Positions 44,501 through 58,500 of a stretch of DNA of 64,000 nucleotides are shown piece by piece. Source of the DNA: Fonsecaea monophora (Eukaryota; Ascomycota; Eurotiomycetes; Chaetothyriales; Herpotrichiellaceae); assembly GCF_001642475.1 (NCBI RefSeq), contig NW_019174055.1, positions 1-64,000 of the forward strand, read 5' to 3'. The notes below the pieces were generated by a model. The model worked only from the letters and a program-made list of their open reading frames with translations, did no database searches and was not told the origin of the DNA. Position 1 is the first letter of the stretch; each line of letters starts with the position of its first letter. The translations under genes and the position numbers were made by a program.

Positions 44501-47500
44501 CGACAATCTACCAAGTTCAAGCTGGAAGGCAAGGGCAGGTTCATTGTGACGAATGCTGACGTCCTCATCGTAGGTAGGACCACGGAATGTGAAATATCCA
44601 GGGTAGGTGCCTTCTTTGTGACCACAGATAAATGTAAGACGACGAACCCGACGGGCCAACAGTTCTGACTTGTACTCATTGATCAAGCTGTGCGCACGTT
44701 CCAGAATCTCTTCGTCGCTCAGATTTTCAATGTCGCGAATGGCGATGTTGCAGACATTTGTCAGCTCATCTTCTAGGCTCTCCGCCTTTGGTGGCCTTCT
44801 CTGGCTTTCGAGGGTTGGCATTAGATGCGTGGCGCTCGGACGCTTTTCTGGACCTCCCTTGGGGAATGCCTCAAGAGCGCGAGCAAGGCATTCGTCGACT
44901 TCCTCGAGGTAGTGGCAAGGAGCTATGACACCCTTGCGGGAAGGCTCATCGTCTCCTTGAAGCTTGTTGAGGTATGACAAGTCGCTAACGGATGCGATGC
45001 GCTTGAATTGATTGCCATTCTGGGAAGGAGTTGCTTGTCCAGATGGGTAGGATGATGCGAGGGGCAGCCCAAATTCTGATTGTCCAACTTTGCGGAGGAC
45101 AAAGTCCCACGAGAGAAAGAACGGCGGCTCGACGTCATTATGATACTCCACCTGCTTGACAGTGTAGGCACGGTAGGCGCGTCGCACATAAACTTCAAGA
45201 GCAGCGAGACTGACCCATGGGTCGTGATGAGCGAAGAATAGGGGTAACACGTCGAAGACAGTGTAGCGAGAATCTACCACTTCTCTCAACACGTCAAGAT
45301 CCGGCTCCCGATGCTCCCAGCCAGTCTCTCCGTATTTGGATTCAACCACTGAAGATTTGAGGATGTGCTCCATCTGAGAAGCTCTCTCTTCAAGAGAAGG
45401 TAGTGCGCACAAAATCAGAAGCTCACGGGCCTTGAGTGCAACCTTGGCTGTTGCCCGCGATTCGAGTTCTGTGAGTCGGCGCAGGGCTGGTCTGAAGTAC
45501 TTGCCAACGTTACCAACATTCGGTTGGTTCGGTCTGTACATGTCCAGAATGGCGACAATCAGGTTGTTTTTGGCCGAAACACGGGTGTGGGACAACACAG
45601 TCCAAACAACCGAGAGTAGGTCATCTTTATGCTGCTCGCGAAGCTTCAAGATCACGTCTTCATCCCTGGCAGTGCCAGAGGCGAAGAGTTTCTCAACTTG
45701 GTAGTACTGGTCTAGGAGGCCGATGAACACATTGTACTCATGTGTCTTCAAGCCATCAGCGTACCCGGCGCAGACATCTTCCAGTGGCTGCAGAGTGGCG
45801 TGAAGGGCAGCCCCGTCGCTTGCGGACATGTTGTCCTCAATGTATCGGTTAATTGCCTTTTGAAGTTGCTTCGCTGGAAATTCTGCCTGGCGCGAATGTG
45901 CACGCTCTACAAGTTGCTCAAGTTGAGTGTCCAGCTTCTGCGGAGTTCTCGAGTGCAGGGCAGACGATCGAGCAGCCCATTCACCGTAGGGCAACTCTGG
46001 GTCTCTCAAGACTTGTACCAACTCCTTGAGAGTTGAGGCCATAATAACCTGGTTGTCGAAGCCCATGAGGATATTTTGAAGAATACCGTGGAGCAGAGCG
46101 AATCGTTGCGGAGGCTTGTTACCCACGACCTGAGGGGGTCCAAGGTTTGGCAGCTGGCCAGTGAATGTCTCGGCGGTTTTGACCCTGGACGGATCATCCA
46201 GAGCCAATATACCCAGAATATCACCACCTTCCAGGGTGGCACCTGGTTGCTTGATGAATTGCACAACACCATCCTCCTGAGCAATCAGAGGCATATACAT
46301 CTTCATGACTTCAACTTCGGCATATGCCTGGCCAGCCCTCACGTGTGCACCATTCTCGACGGTGAATTTAACTAGCTTTCCAGGTGACGGGGTTCGGAGC
46401 TGAGTGGGATCGTTCTCTTGTTCCAGCAAACACGTCTTGCTGTCAACGCTGAGACGGATGGCGGTAGGTTCTTCCTTCCAGTACAAACTGTGAGATCGGC
46501 CCGCGACAAGCATCAATAGGCCTCCATCTGCAAGAGATCGGATGCCAACAGAGCATTTTGACCCGTTGATGAAAACGTGGTAGCTATCTAGACTGGATCT
46601 TGTGACGGTGAATTTGTACCGATGTCCCTCGTAGATAAAATCGACTGGGAAGACAGTCTTGAGGACGTCTTTAGCGGGCACTTGACCCTTCTCGAGACCT
46701 TTGCGGAACTCAGCAATGCATGCTTCGCTGGCAATGTGGGCTTTGGTCACGGCACCAGCAAGAACAGCCAGCATTTGATCGGGCCGCTCGGCCGTCAACT
46801 TATTGGAGATGAGTTGATCGAGCCATCCAGTGGTGATAGTGTTGTCCTCAAAGGCTGGAGTTTCCAACAGCTTGATCAGGTATTCGATCGTGGTCCTGAA
46901 GTCTCCACGAATACTCAACTCCTTCAAGGCGACAACCATGTGTTTGCGAGAAGCAGATCGATTTTCGCCATAAGCGAAAATATGACCAAACTGGCTGTCA
47001 GAGAAACTGTGAATGCTAGAATTCGAGGAGACTGAGAAATAACCCCACACGTTCGAGCTTGAACGGAAGTTGAGGTCGTGCATAGTACCACTCGAGGGCT
47101 TGAATCCTTCACCCGGATCTTCTGAAGTAATACGGCAGGCCGTGCAGTGACCCTTGGGACGAGGCCGGCGTTGAGTCTTCAGACTGGCTTCGTTCTTGAA
47201 ATGGAAGTCAATTTCGGTGGTTGTGTGAGGGTCGACTCCGTACAACAAGCGAATGTCACGGATGCGGTGAAGCGGGAGACCCATGGCAACCTGAAGTTGA
47301 GCAGCTGGCAAATTGACACCGCTGACCATTTCAGTGGTGGGATGTTCGACTTGAAGACGGGGATTCAGCTCCAGGAAGTAGAATTTGTCGTCTGAGTGTG
47401 AATAAAGGTATTCCACCGTACCGGCAGAGACGTAGCCGACCAGCTCACCGAGACGGACGGCAGCAGCCTCCATATTGCGGAAGGTATCTTGGCTGGCAAT

Positions 47501-48639
47501 GGTGACGGGGGCCTCTTCAATAATTTTCTGGTGTCTTCGTTGAACCGAGCAATCTCTGCCGAAGATTGAGATGTTGTTGCCATACTGATCAGCCAGGAGC
47601 TGCACTTCCAAGTGTCGAGCATTCCCTGCCAGCTTCATGATAAAGATGGGAGACCCAGGAATTTCATTTGCTGCGGCGTTGTAGAGTTCGACGAAATTTG
47701 ACTCGTCGTCAACTTTTCTGATACCTTTGCCACCACCGCCTTCGGACGCTTTGACCATGACAGGGAAGCCGATCTTCTTTGCGGCCGCCAGACCTTCTTC
47801 TGCGGAGTTTACACAGCCTTTTGCGTAGACATCATCTTTCACGGTCACGATGCCATCTCTGTCGATTTCTACCTCATCAACACCCTCTCCTGACCAGGGG
47901 ATACAGGGCACCTTGGCGTGCTGCGCGACAATTGTAGAAGAGATTTTGTCACCCAACGATCGCATTGCTGATCCCGGGGGGCCAATGAACACGATTTTCT
48001 TGGGAGATGCTGCCAGAGATTCTGGCAATTTGGGGTTTTCTGAGGCGTGACCCCAGCCAGCCCAGACCGCGTGGACGTTCATCCGCTCGGCAATATCAAC
48101 GATCAATTCGACGTTGGCATAGTTGTTGTTATTTGTGCCTCCGGGCACCTGTTATGGTATGAATCAGCGCTGTTCTTCTTGTGTTTGTTTCCGATTCTCT
48201 TGTAGTTCACGCACCTCGACGTATTGGTCCGCCATGCGAATGTAGTCTGCGTTTGCCTGCAGATCTTCGGGCGTGGCCATCACAGTGAACTGGATGGCCC
48301 GCTCGTCGCCGAACACCTCGTAGGCCCATTTCCGTACTGAGCGGATTTCCTTGACTGCTGCAATACCGTTGTTTGCAATGAGCACCTAGAAGCAATGTTA
48401 GCCTGCGGTTGCGCACAGATGCCCGTCTTTTTTTCTCCTCGAGAAATCCTACTTACTGAGGTAATGACAGTGTGACCGTCGTGCTCCTGAACAAAGTCCT
48501 TCACTTTGCTCGGCGGAGCATTTTCTAGTCTGTTGCCTCCAACGAAATGAGAGGCCACATTGTGTTTTGCCTGCCATGAGCTGGGCGTCCCGTTGGTAAG
48601 GGGTTTGGTGCCATTGACACCGTTGACGGCGGGAGCCAT
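41592..48639 (-). CDS. ACC1: acetyl-CoA carboxylase (multidomain, cytosolic)
   Basis: Exons 48639-48457, 48385-48215, 48148-42392 and 42338-41592 (introns 71, 66 and 53 nt), 2285 aa. It carboxylates acetyl-CoA to malonyl-CoA, the committed step of fatty-acid synthesis. The biotin carboxylase starts [16 protein letters not shown], with the ATP-grasp loop [10 protein letters not shown] near residue 255. The biotinyl lysine is about residue 734 in [11 protein letters not shown] long central ACC domain follows, then the carboxyltransferase halves ([28 protein letters not shown] loop completed across the last intron into [17 protein letters not shown]). The length equals other fungal ACCs. The N-terminus has no mitochondrial presequence. 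The first two small introns lie at positions common in filamentous fungi. All exon phases are zero. Confidence 0.97.
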
Positions 48640-51600
48640 GATGGTGAAAAAGGGAAGCCTATCTCATGCAATTGAGGTAGCGCTTACAGGAAAATCGATC
48701 GTAAGTCGAGAGGGGAGGTAAAGAGGCGGCCGTGTTATGGTTCTGCAGACTGGGAAAAAGGAGACCGGGATTACGCCAATATTACCGATGTCCCAAAATG
48801 GATTGCCCAAAGTCTATACTGCTGCAGGTGAAGGTAAGGAGTGAACAGGTCGGAGGTTGAGAAGGCTACAAAGGTTTTGTAGAAGAGGAGGAGGAGGAAG
48901 GAGAGAAGAAATAGAAGTCAGCAACGGGTGAAGGGGGAGGGAAACTGTAGTGCAGTGTGTGTGAGAAACTACACGAAGGCGCAGGGTATATTAGAGTAAC
49001 GACGTTGCTGAGACGTGTCCCTGACGCTGTTTTGGGCCTGTTGGATGAAGCGGGCGCTGCACAACGGGGTTTAGTTGGATCTCTAGGCGGGCCGCAGCCA
49101 AACAGCAACTTAAGCTCCTCTACCTCGAGGGACCCTGTTTTGCTCTGAGCATCACTGTTGGGAGTCGTCAAGCAACCACAGATGAATCGCCGAGCAGGGC
49201 CAACCGGAAATCTCTGGGGGGTGATTGGATGCAGGGGCTACTTGGGCTCGCCACTACCGTCGATCTATTCGCTCAGGCGCCCCCGGCAGGCCTGTTCGGC
49301 GGCCCACCCCAGCTCTTCCCGCTTAAGTGGCCCGCCCAGTCAAATCCGAAGCCCACTTCTCATCCCCATCCCCCCAACTCCAACAATTTTTTTTTCGGTG
49401 CTGCCTCTACTAGAAATCTCTTTGATGCTCTTTGTTGAGGCCCGGGAAACATGACGTCGGAATGTTGCCATCACTCAAACCATCCCCTGGCAAATACCCC
49501 GAGGTCACTCGCCGTAGTCCTAATGTATCTCGTGCCCCAAAGATCCCTCCGGGCGGATGGAAACCTAGAGGCCAACATAGTGTCCAACAAAAAAATTTCC
49601 CTGGCTGCCGTAGCCCAGAAAGGGGGCAGGCGCATCGACATTATGGTCCCAAGTCGCACAGATGGGTCTTTGTCGTATATCGTATCTAAATCTGTCTCTA
49701 CCTCAATAACTGAGTGGTCTTGTGGCGACTATCGTGACGCTTGTGTATCTTTCTCTTATCATTTCTCAGCCTCAGCTGGAGTCCACGATGACTGAATAAC
49801 CATGGCACCGACGTACCAAGCAAGACATCCAGGGGGCGGCCCTAATCTCGAGATCCAATGGTTCCCTGGCCGCATCAATGGCGGAGTCCGCCCCTGTCAA
49901 CCACACAATTTCGGAGTCCGTTTTTGGTGCATTCTTCGCCCCTTCCACGAACCCACCGAAGCCCGAATCTGATTCGCCCTCACCCTGTATACACTGCTCC
50001 TACTCCTTCCGCTTCTCTCGTGGCAGACACGCGGGTGCAAGGGGGGTAGAGGCCAAGGCGACCATGTACCGGTCGGAGAGCGAAAAGTGACTTGGGAGGA
50101 GCAACATCGCCGAGAAAACACCACTTCATTGTTGGTGCTAAATACGTCGAGATGGAAGCTGATGGCAAACAAAGTCGCGATAGATCTCAGTGCTGCAAAT
50201 TGGCCCCCCTCGACCTGGCATGCAGCATCAATTATTGCATGGTGAAAGGGTGTAGGGTGCCGTGGTGCGAAAATCAGATTGGGATCTAAATTTGGTGTTG
50301 GGCCCCCAGCAGAATTGCAGCCCTGGTGACACTTTCCCATCTGCGGCATCGCCTTGGATCCAGTCCGGCTAGCGTAAGATCAATCTGGGCGAGTTGTGGA
50401 GTCGATCGAACGGTGAAATTTCATCATGAATCGTCTTTTCTATCGCCCATCGACATGATTGAAGAAAAGGGGGCGACGATCTCATCCTCGTGATGGTTCG
50501 TGATGCAGCCTCCTCCTATCTTGGGGAGGGAAAATTCGATACAAAGCGCACCCATGGCAAATGGCTAATTTCAGGGGGCATTTTAGTGGAAGAGAAAACA
50601 CGAACTCCCCCCTGATAGCCGATATGTACCCGAAATCGGAGGGCGAAAACAACAGGACGGTGAGGCTGGCTGACGTCAAGCGACAACTTCATTGACAGTC
50701 AGGGACATCCCAGCTGTGCCGCTCAAAAGGACTTGGTGCTATAAGATGCAAATCACAATTTGCACCTTCGTTGAGATCGAATTCCAGGAGGTGGTGCAGG
50801 ATTGAGCCACGAAACGCCACCAAAAAATAGGGGGTGTTTCTGCAGGGACATCCACAGAAATAACTGTTAAGTGGCTTCTGCGTGGAGGTCCGTCAACGTT
50901 TGGGTTTGCCTGTTAGCAGAGACCACTATTCATTGGGAGATCGTGTCCAATATCTCGAAATCTGGGGCGTCTGTTGTTGTCCGCCGAAAGTCATGGTGAA
51001 GGCGAGTCCTGCGGTCATGTGACCCAACGAATGAGCCCCCACGAGGCTGAGTTGGATTCAGGGGCTGACAAATAGTGCAACTCCGAAATCAGCAGAATGA
51101 GTTGGTACGTAACCACCACCAATGCCTGATTTCAGAGGTGAGTTATGAGTATACCGGAGTATTCTTACAATCAGGAAGTCAAGTGTGCCCCAGAAACAGA
51201 AAGCTGAATCACTCGCACCCAATCTTCAAAGTGGGTTGGTGGTATGGGGTGCAGCTTCCCAATCACTGTCGCCCTCAAATATGGGCAATATACCCTGAGT
51301 TATCTCCCAATGCAGTAGTTTCTGGGCATAGCAGTGAGATAAAGATCGAAAAAGTCCATATGGGATATCTGCAAACATTGGATACAGGCTGCCCAAGTGC
51401 TAGCTACTCCGCCTTCAAACGATCTGCATATCAGTCAATAGCCTGGTGAATCGACTATCTCGTGAAGATCACTTCTATATGGGCGGAGAGCGAGACGAAC
51501 ACATGGCGAGATTGTACCGATTGGTATAGAGGACCACACATCGACATCGCTATCATGTTGTGAACGGAGAGCGAGCACATCACAAACACAATCTGGGGCG

Positions 51601-51794
51601 ATATCGGCAGAGGGCGAAACATTCGAGATTTACTCAACGATCAAACTGACGAACGCCACTGCGAAGCCTTGCCCATGAGCATCTGGATGGCGGACGGACA
51701 CGAGGTGTCGACGAGCCAACAGCTGGCAGACGACCACACCAACGTGTCCCTGACGATCTAAGCGGATGCTGACCACTCACCTTGTCTAGTGCGT

Positions 51795-52066
51795 TGGCAG
51801 TGGGGGACGAATCCCTCTTATCAGTTATCCATGATGGTGAGGAAGACGGACGAACGCCATTAATCAAACTTCTTCCGTCGCTCGCTCACCAGGGGACAAC
51901 CGTGCTAACGCCGTCTCAACCGACACGAGAGAAGGGCGAACTCGTCACACCAGTGTCCCGTGACGATGACGTTGGAGGACGATTCGTAGTGTATCAGAGC
52001 AACTCAGTCGCTGGAGGACGAACGTATGAACTGCCCTCCCAAGCGATGTCAGCGGAGGACGAATTC
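51795..52066 (+). repeat. degenerate ~41-bp tandem repeat (minisatellite)
   Basis: The core GGACGA or a one-base variant begins at 51805, 51848, 51894 (GGACAA), 51934 (GGGCGA), 51977, 52016 and 52057, spaced 43, 46, 40, 43, 39 and 41 bp. The last three share the longer core GGAGGACGA. Weaker copies continue upstream (51612, 51647, 51692, 51728) and maybe downstream (near 52224). Outside the core the units have diverged strongly, so it looks like an old, decayed array. Confidence 0.55.
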
Positions 52067-52394
52067 CCTATATCGAGATTGAATGCATGTCCTTAGCGGT
52101 CGTCTGTCAGTAGAACTAGGGCGTGTATCGATGGACTCATGAACGGCCGCTCTGACCAGACCATGATACCCCCGTCTGATTGCACTGACCGATCGCATAC
52201 GCAACGACAGTGCGATGGCTGCACAGGACGATAGAACGGGTCGTCGACACGATTCACAAACGAACGAGAAAATCGGGACGCACGATGCACTCAGCGCACG
52301 ACAGACACGTAGAAAAACTTGTTTCAATCTTGCTTTGTTTGCTTTTCAAAACAAGAAAGGAAGAAAACCACCGTTGCACACGTTGAGGCACCTG

Positions 52395-52515
52395 CCTCCT
52401 CTCATGCCTTGTTTCGTTTCCGCCCCCTCCCTCCTCCCTTCCTCCGCCCTCCCTCCACCCTCTGTTCACCTTCGTTTCCTCCTCTCCCTACCCCTCCCCC
52501 CTCTCCCCCAGCCGC
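52395..52515 (+). repeat. polypyrimidine tract
   Basis: Almost only C and T on the + strand (CCTCC/CCCTCC units), ending a few bases from the stop codon of the DNMT5-type gene. On the mRNA strand it would be a purine-rich 3' UTR. Confidence 0.75.
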
Positions 52516-52518
52516 TCC

Positions 52519-55500
52519 CTACTCGTCCTCCCAGACCACCATGCCCGGCTCGATGGTCGTCAAGGCGGTCAGAAAATGGACGCGAACGTCCTTTTTCTGA
52601 CCTGGTCGCCATGACCGACCGATTGCCTGGGCCATGGTGGCCTTCCGCTCCTCCTCACCCGCCACAAAGGGCGCCAGAAAGATGACATGGTTGGCGACCT
52701 GGAGGTTCCAACCGGCAGCGTCAGGGCTGTCGACCTTGAGAACAAGGACGCCAGGCTCCTTCCCCTGCCGGAAGTTCTCCACAGCCACCCGCGCCGAAGC
52801 ACCCTGGTAGCCGTCGTAGCAGACAACGTCTGCTGCGCGGCACGCCTCGACGAAGGCGCGTTTCATGCCCTCGAACTGGGCAAACACCAGGACCGAGTCC
52901 CCTTCCTGGGTGGCCGTCTTAGCGATGGCCACGGCGAGCCGCATTCTGGCCCCGGTCACTGAGCCGGGGGCCCCTGAGGTCGTGCGGAGTTCGAAAAGGT
53001 TGACTGGAATGATGTCTCCAGCCGCCCGGAACTCGCAGCACTCCTTCGAGAGACACAGTTCGCACAGGAGGTGGCCGCATTGGGTTGCGACCGAGAGCCC
53101 TGCCTTGTGTAACGGCGTGTTGCCGCATGTCGAACATTCGCCCGAAGGCGAAGTGCCCTCGAAGGAGTCCACCACGACACCCATAAAACGCAGTCGACGA
53201 AGTCCTCGCAGGAGAACCTCCAGGTGGGTCTCCACCATGGCCATCCGCAAGTCGACTTCCTTCGTGCCGACGGCGGCTTTTTTGACCTCATCCAGCGTGA
53301 ATGAGGTCTGGCCACCGCTGGACTTTGAAAGAAGACGACCCGGCGCCAGAGGGTTCTCCTGCGAGTAGTCGAGGAGGAGCTTCACAATCTCGACGGCCAC
53401 GGTGTCGGCCAAGTTGCCATTGGCGGCGTTCTGCATGAAACTGGCAAAACTTGCTGCCGCCGATTCTTCCACCGTGTCCTTGAGAAAGGAGAGTTCTCGC
53501 AGGACTTGCAAGAGTCGTTGAGATCTGTGCAGAACGAACCGTCTTTGTTCGTTGACCAGGTTGGTCAGTCTTTGCACCTCGACTCCAATGAGGGTCTTCA
53601 ACACCTCTTCGTCACTCTGGCCGTTTGTCTCGGCCTCCACACTTTGGACATTTTCCAGCATCAAACTCGAGCACAACTGGGCCTCGATCGGTCCGCTCGT
53701 TTGGTCGACCATGGTCGTCAGCAACTGGAGAGTCATAGGTTCTTCTGAAGTCGCTACGATCTTTGTTTTGATGGTCTTTCTGTTGAATGTTCGATCTGGA
53801 TCCATTGCCAGTGGCTTGACGTCCGCATGTGTGATTAACTCGGAAGGAGTAGGCAGAAATGTGTAGTGAATTCTTTGCCTGACAAGACCTTCTTTTGAAA
53901 TCTGGTTCTTCCGAATGAATTTTGACGAAAACTCGTGTGCAAGTCCATATATCTGTTCCTTGTATGCCGGCGAAGCGATGTTTTGATATGAGTGGAATTC
54001 TTGTGCGTCGGATCGGTCTCTGATCATCTTGGTTCGATCTATTCCAAATCCAAACTTGCCTTCCTTCTCGTCGTAAGCCGCGATCTGCGTACCCAACAGT
54101 TTTGCCATGGTATTCACGTTATCATAATCGTGAATCGGTGGTGTCCCGGAAAGCAGCCATCTTGCAGAGGCATCAAGCTGCAGAAGCGCCAGCATTGTCT
54201 CGCCGTGGATATAGGTGAATTCATCCACAATAAGTCTTCGGAATGCGAACATGTGCAGGAGAACAGGAATTTTCCCTTTTGTCTCAAAAGCAGCCAGTTC
54301 CTCACTGAGAACCTCTTCAGCTGTCATCTGCAGTTGCTTAGCTGTAGTCTGATCGTTGTTTGTATCAGTCTTTGACCGAGATTTAGGGTTCTTGGGTGTG
54401 TTGTCTTCTTCAGCTTGATCATCATCATTATCGCTGATGGCTTCTGCAGCTTTCTCGGCCTTCTTCTTCCGCTTGGCTTCTTGTTCTGCTTTAATGGCGG
54501 CTTTGTTGGTCGCTCGCGTCACATATCCTTCAAATCGCTCATATTTGGAGTCGGCAGTTGTTGTCGATCTGACTTCAGCCCATTTGGTCCAGAACTTGGC
54601 CTTGGCTTCGCGCAACCCCTCGACAGACGAACCTAGATTGGACAAAGCCACACTCAACCATTCTTGAAAAGCCCGGCCAGGATCGTTTGGAAAGCATGGA
54701 GAGCAAGCAATCAAGCGCAAATACGTCCAATACTCGGTGTCGTTGAACATATCCCATGGAGCCAGGATAAGTCGTGCTGACCGGATTTGCTCGTGAGAAT
54801 AAGCCTGTAGCTGCTTTACCGACTCGGCGACGATGTAATATGGGCCTGTAATCGACCTTGTGTTACTCGCGGTGAGTTCTTTCCAATCCAGAGTTTTTGC
54901 GATCTCAGACGCCCATTGCTTGACAATATTCTTTGGCACCAATATCAGCGTCCCGTCAGACTGAATTTTTGTCGGATCATGAGAGTCAGCTTTGAATGCT
55001 GTCGAAGACCGTTGATAGTCTAGCTCGACCAATGCAAGAGAAGTGGTGGTCTTTCCTCCCCCTACTTCGTCGGCGATAATGCCACCTCGAACTTCCGTTT
55101 TCGGTAGGAGAGCCTTTGTTTCAAGTCTCCATCCTAGAGCGGGCAGGCAAGACTCGACCAAAGACATTTCATCCCATTGTGGCGGACTATTTTCTTGAGA
55201 GTACATCCAAGCAAGAGCGCGGGATTGAGTAGCCCAAAGTTGGCGCTTGAGGTGTAAGTCGATGTCGATTTGCGAGTCGACTTGGTCTTGCTCGTTTGAC
55301 AATAGCTGTGGTGTAACAAACTCTCGTGGAGGAGCGAAGCGGTCGTATGAATCTAGTCGCCATTCTAAAGATTTGAAAGAAGGAATAGTCTGATCAGGAT
55401 TCGCTAGTTGTGCGACAGCGCGGTGTGCCAATGTCTTGACGTTGACCACAACATTCAGAACAACTTTGCCGTCGAGCGTCTGCAAGAGTGCAAGTGCTGC

Positions 55501-58500
55501 CTTAGGTCTCATTTTCAGAAGGCGTTCATACTTGGCTGCCTCTAGTGGACTCTCCAGGGCGACAACCTTCTCACTGGCCTTCAAACTTTTCACGATCCAC
55601 TTGAGTGAGGGTGGTGAAGGGGCACATTCCGTGCACATGGTCATCTCGAGGTCGATGATGCGTTGCCAACCCTTGTTCAATTCAGGGATTCGGGCTGCAT
55701 GAGACGCAATCCAGCCAAATTCACTTAATGCTTCAGGTTGTCGTTCCAAATCAACACAGAGATCTCGACGGTGCTGCAATCTTTGTACGGCATTCATGTC
55801 AAAGGTCAAGTCCAAGAGCAGAATTGTTAAGTGACTCTGGCCACAGCCGTGAGGAGATATGAAACTGGTGTTTAGAGTCTGACACCACTTGTGGATGGTG
55901 TTCTCGTGGACTGGTATCTCCAGACTCTGCCCTTGCGAGTTTGACCATCGATTCACCACCTCACAGTTGATTTCCATGCCCGTGGCCAGTTCGGCTGTAG
56001 CGAGAGGTCTCCAGGGGGCGTCGATGCTCACCAGAACTGCCCTGTCGTCATTCAGGTCTCGACGAGATGGCTGAGTTGAGAAGACAACACGATCGAGGTA
56101 TGCATTTGTCAGGGCGCCGGCATTCAGGAACAGAAAGGTTGGTGCCTCCGAAGGCGACTGGCCCACTCTTCTGTGCAAAGTGCCGCTTGGAGCAGGACAC
56201 TTCTGGAGTAGCTTGTACTCCCCAACAACTCCATCAAGCACTGAGGACTGTACCCCTTGGAAAGAATCGCTTGGACGGACTTCGAGAGTTGAGAATGCAG
56301 TTAGCGAGGCAAACGGTTCGGCTTGGATGCCGAGATTCTGCTCCCATGATTTGACTTGTTCACCTTTGCCGGCGACATGAAGCTTGAAGTTTTTCGAGTG
56401 TCCATCCCAATATTCCCATACTCCTTCAAAGAGGTTCACAAGAGGGTACATTCTGGCCATAGGGTATCGGAACAAATCTCGCATCGCGCTCTTCGCTGGT
56501 TCTTCTTCTGGAGCTTTGGCGAATAGTACCCATTTGGGCGTGGCGTCTAGATGGAGGTGCTGCTTGTCCGCTTGCTCTTGGTCTGAAAATGGATCACGGA
56601 GATAGCGCTTCTGGACAAATTCGAGCTCCAGGCGGCAGCTGCTTGACTCATACACGGCCTTCCAAGAACCTTCAAATTTGATCTTGTGGAATTGCACCTG
56701 ACTTCCAAGTGCTTCCAAGATTCGTTCCCTTGTCGATTCGAAGACGTCGTTGTTGAACAACTGTGTTAGATCATCTGGACGTCGATTCTGCAGGATTGGA
56801 GGGAGTAGCTCAGCCAGGTGGTTCACAAATGTGTTCGCCAGGGGGCGGTCTTCTTGTGGGATCGCTAGACGGCTCAATCTCTGATGCCCATGCGTGTTTC
56901 TGCTGCAACCCTTGCAGCATGTGTAATAGCACTCTGGGCAAAACAATATCTCGTGTCTGCTGCGCCGATGAAGGCCCTCGCAATGACACAGCGGTTGGAG
57001 GTCCACAGCGAGGCGGACAATGTCGCTTAGAGATTTTGTATCATGAGCACTCGTCCAAGTTTCGACAATGTGTTCGAGACTGTCCTTTTCAATCGCCGCT
57101 TCCAAGGCTTGCTCAGTGGTATCTTCTGAATGACGATGGCGAGATATTTCACTTTTGTCTAGTGTCTGGTCAACGTACGCCGGAAATATGCTGGGCCCCG
57201 TCCCAGAAGTCTTGTCACAGGCAATGACCGCACTCAGCATCGCTGCTCCGATGACTGTTGTCGACATTGCATTTCCGCCCAAGTCCTGACACTGTCTTGA
57301 AGTGTGCTTCCCTAGGTCGAGCTCCTTGATCGCGAATCCTTGCAATGAGAGTATCTCGGCTCCAGCCAACGGAGCGCCTCGTCGAGTGTCAAACAGGCAG
57401 CCTAAAGGCGTAACGCATCCAACGATACCCCACTGGCGCCTATCTGTGTCGCGGTCGATATTCTGTGACACATTGATATTTCTGTGCTTGTATGTCATAT
57501 CGTAGCCCCGCTTAGAAACATTGCTGAGTAGATGGATGTCAAGAACATCTAGGATCCTCCTGGATTGGATCGACGCCCAGGTCTGGTCGGCATAATCGTC
57601 TAGTTTTGGTTCCGTATTCCCACGGCGGTTGGTAAATGGTGTGCCAATTCCCAGTCCATCTTGCACGCGTGCGGCCACATGGCGTTTGCGACAATTGACC
57701 CAGTCCTGCGAAGAAGGCTTTGCTTTGCTGTCCTCGCTAGTGTACTTGGAAAGGTGTAGACGCGGGTCGTTGTCGCTGAAGATGAAGTCGCAATACGGCG
57801 ACGATGCACGGCGTTGGAAAAGAGCCATCAACATGACCCATCGCTTGTGGGCTTCCTCGATGTCGAACCCTATTTCTTGAGCTCGCTCGATGTTGATGCC
57901 GAGCAAATATCCTCGATTCCGCGTTTGTGGAAGATAATAGTCGAGCGAATCCAGCTTGACAGCCACAGACTCGTACCCTTTCTTGCGCCAGAAGATTTTG
58001 ATCTCGTTCCATGGAGCTCCCTCGACGTTCTCAATTATGATGATGGTTGGCTTGTACATCTTGGCATACGCCCCAATGCCATCCAGGGTCTTAGCGGACT
58101 CACCTTCGCCGCGCTGTCCTTTCCACTCTCCCTTAGTGCTGTTCAAAGCGGAGTAGTCCACGCAAGAGGAGCCAGCAACCAAGATATGAACGTCTTGGGG
58201 AGGTTTGTAGCGCCCTCCGTACGCTGTGACCGGCAGATAGTCCTCATTGTCTGGGTTTTGCGCATGGGGTCCGAACTCTGTCACGTCCCGGAAGATCACA
58301 GGCGGACTAAAGTTTCGTTCGATGAAGGCTTGCTTGAAAGGCTCGATTTCGGCACTCCCAAGATGCTGATACTTGAATTTGTCACCGTCCCCTCGCGAGG
58401 TCAAAGACTTCCGAACCAGATCCATAGCAACAAATGGGCTTTCTGTGCCGGAGCACATGGTGAGTACTCTGAACCCCCCATCTCCAAAGGGTTTGCAGGC

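Larger units (their letters stand above)
48640..52518. other. 3.9-kb gene-free region
   Basis: It lies between the ACC1 start (-) and the stop of the DNMT5-type gene (-). The part up to 49170 is the ACC1 promoter. No open frame between 49158 and 51450 has a recognisable domain. A decayed tandem repeat (about 51480-52280) and a CT-rich tract (52395-52515) are listed separately. Confidence 0.5.
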
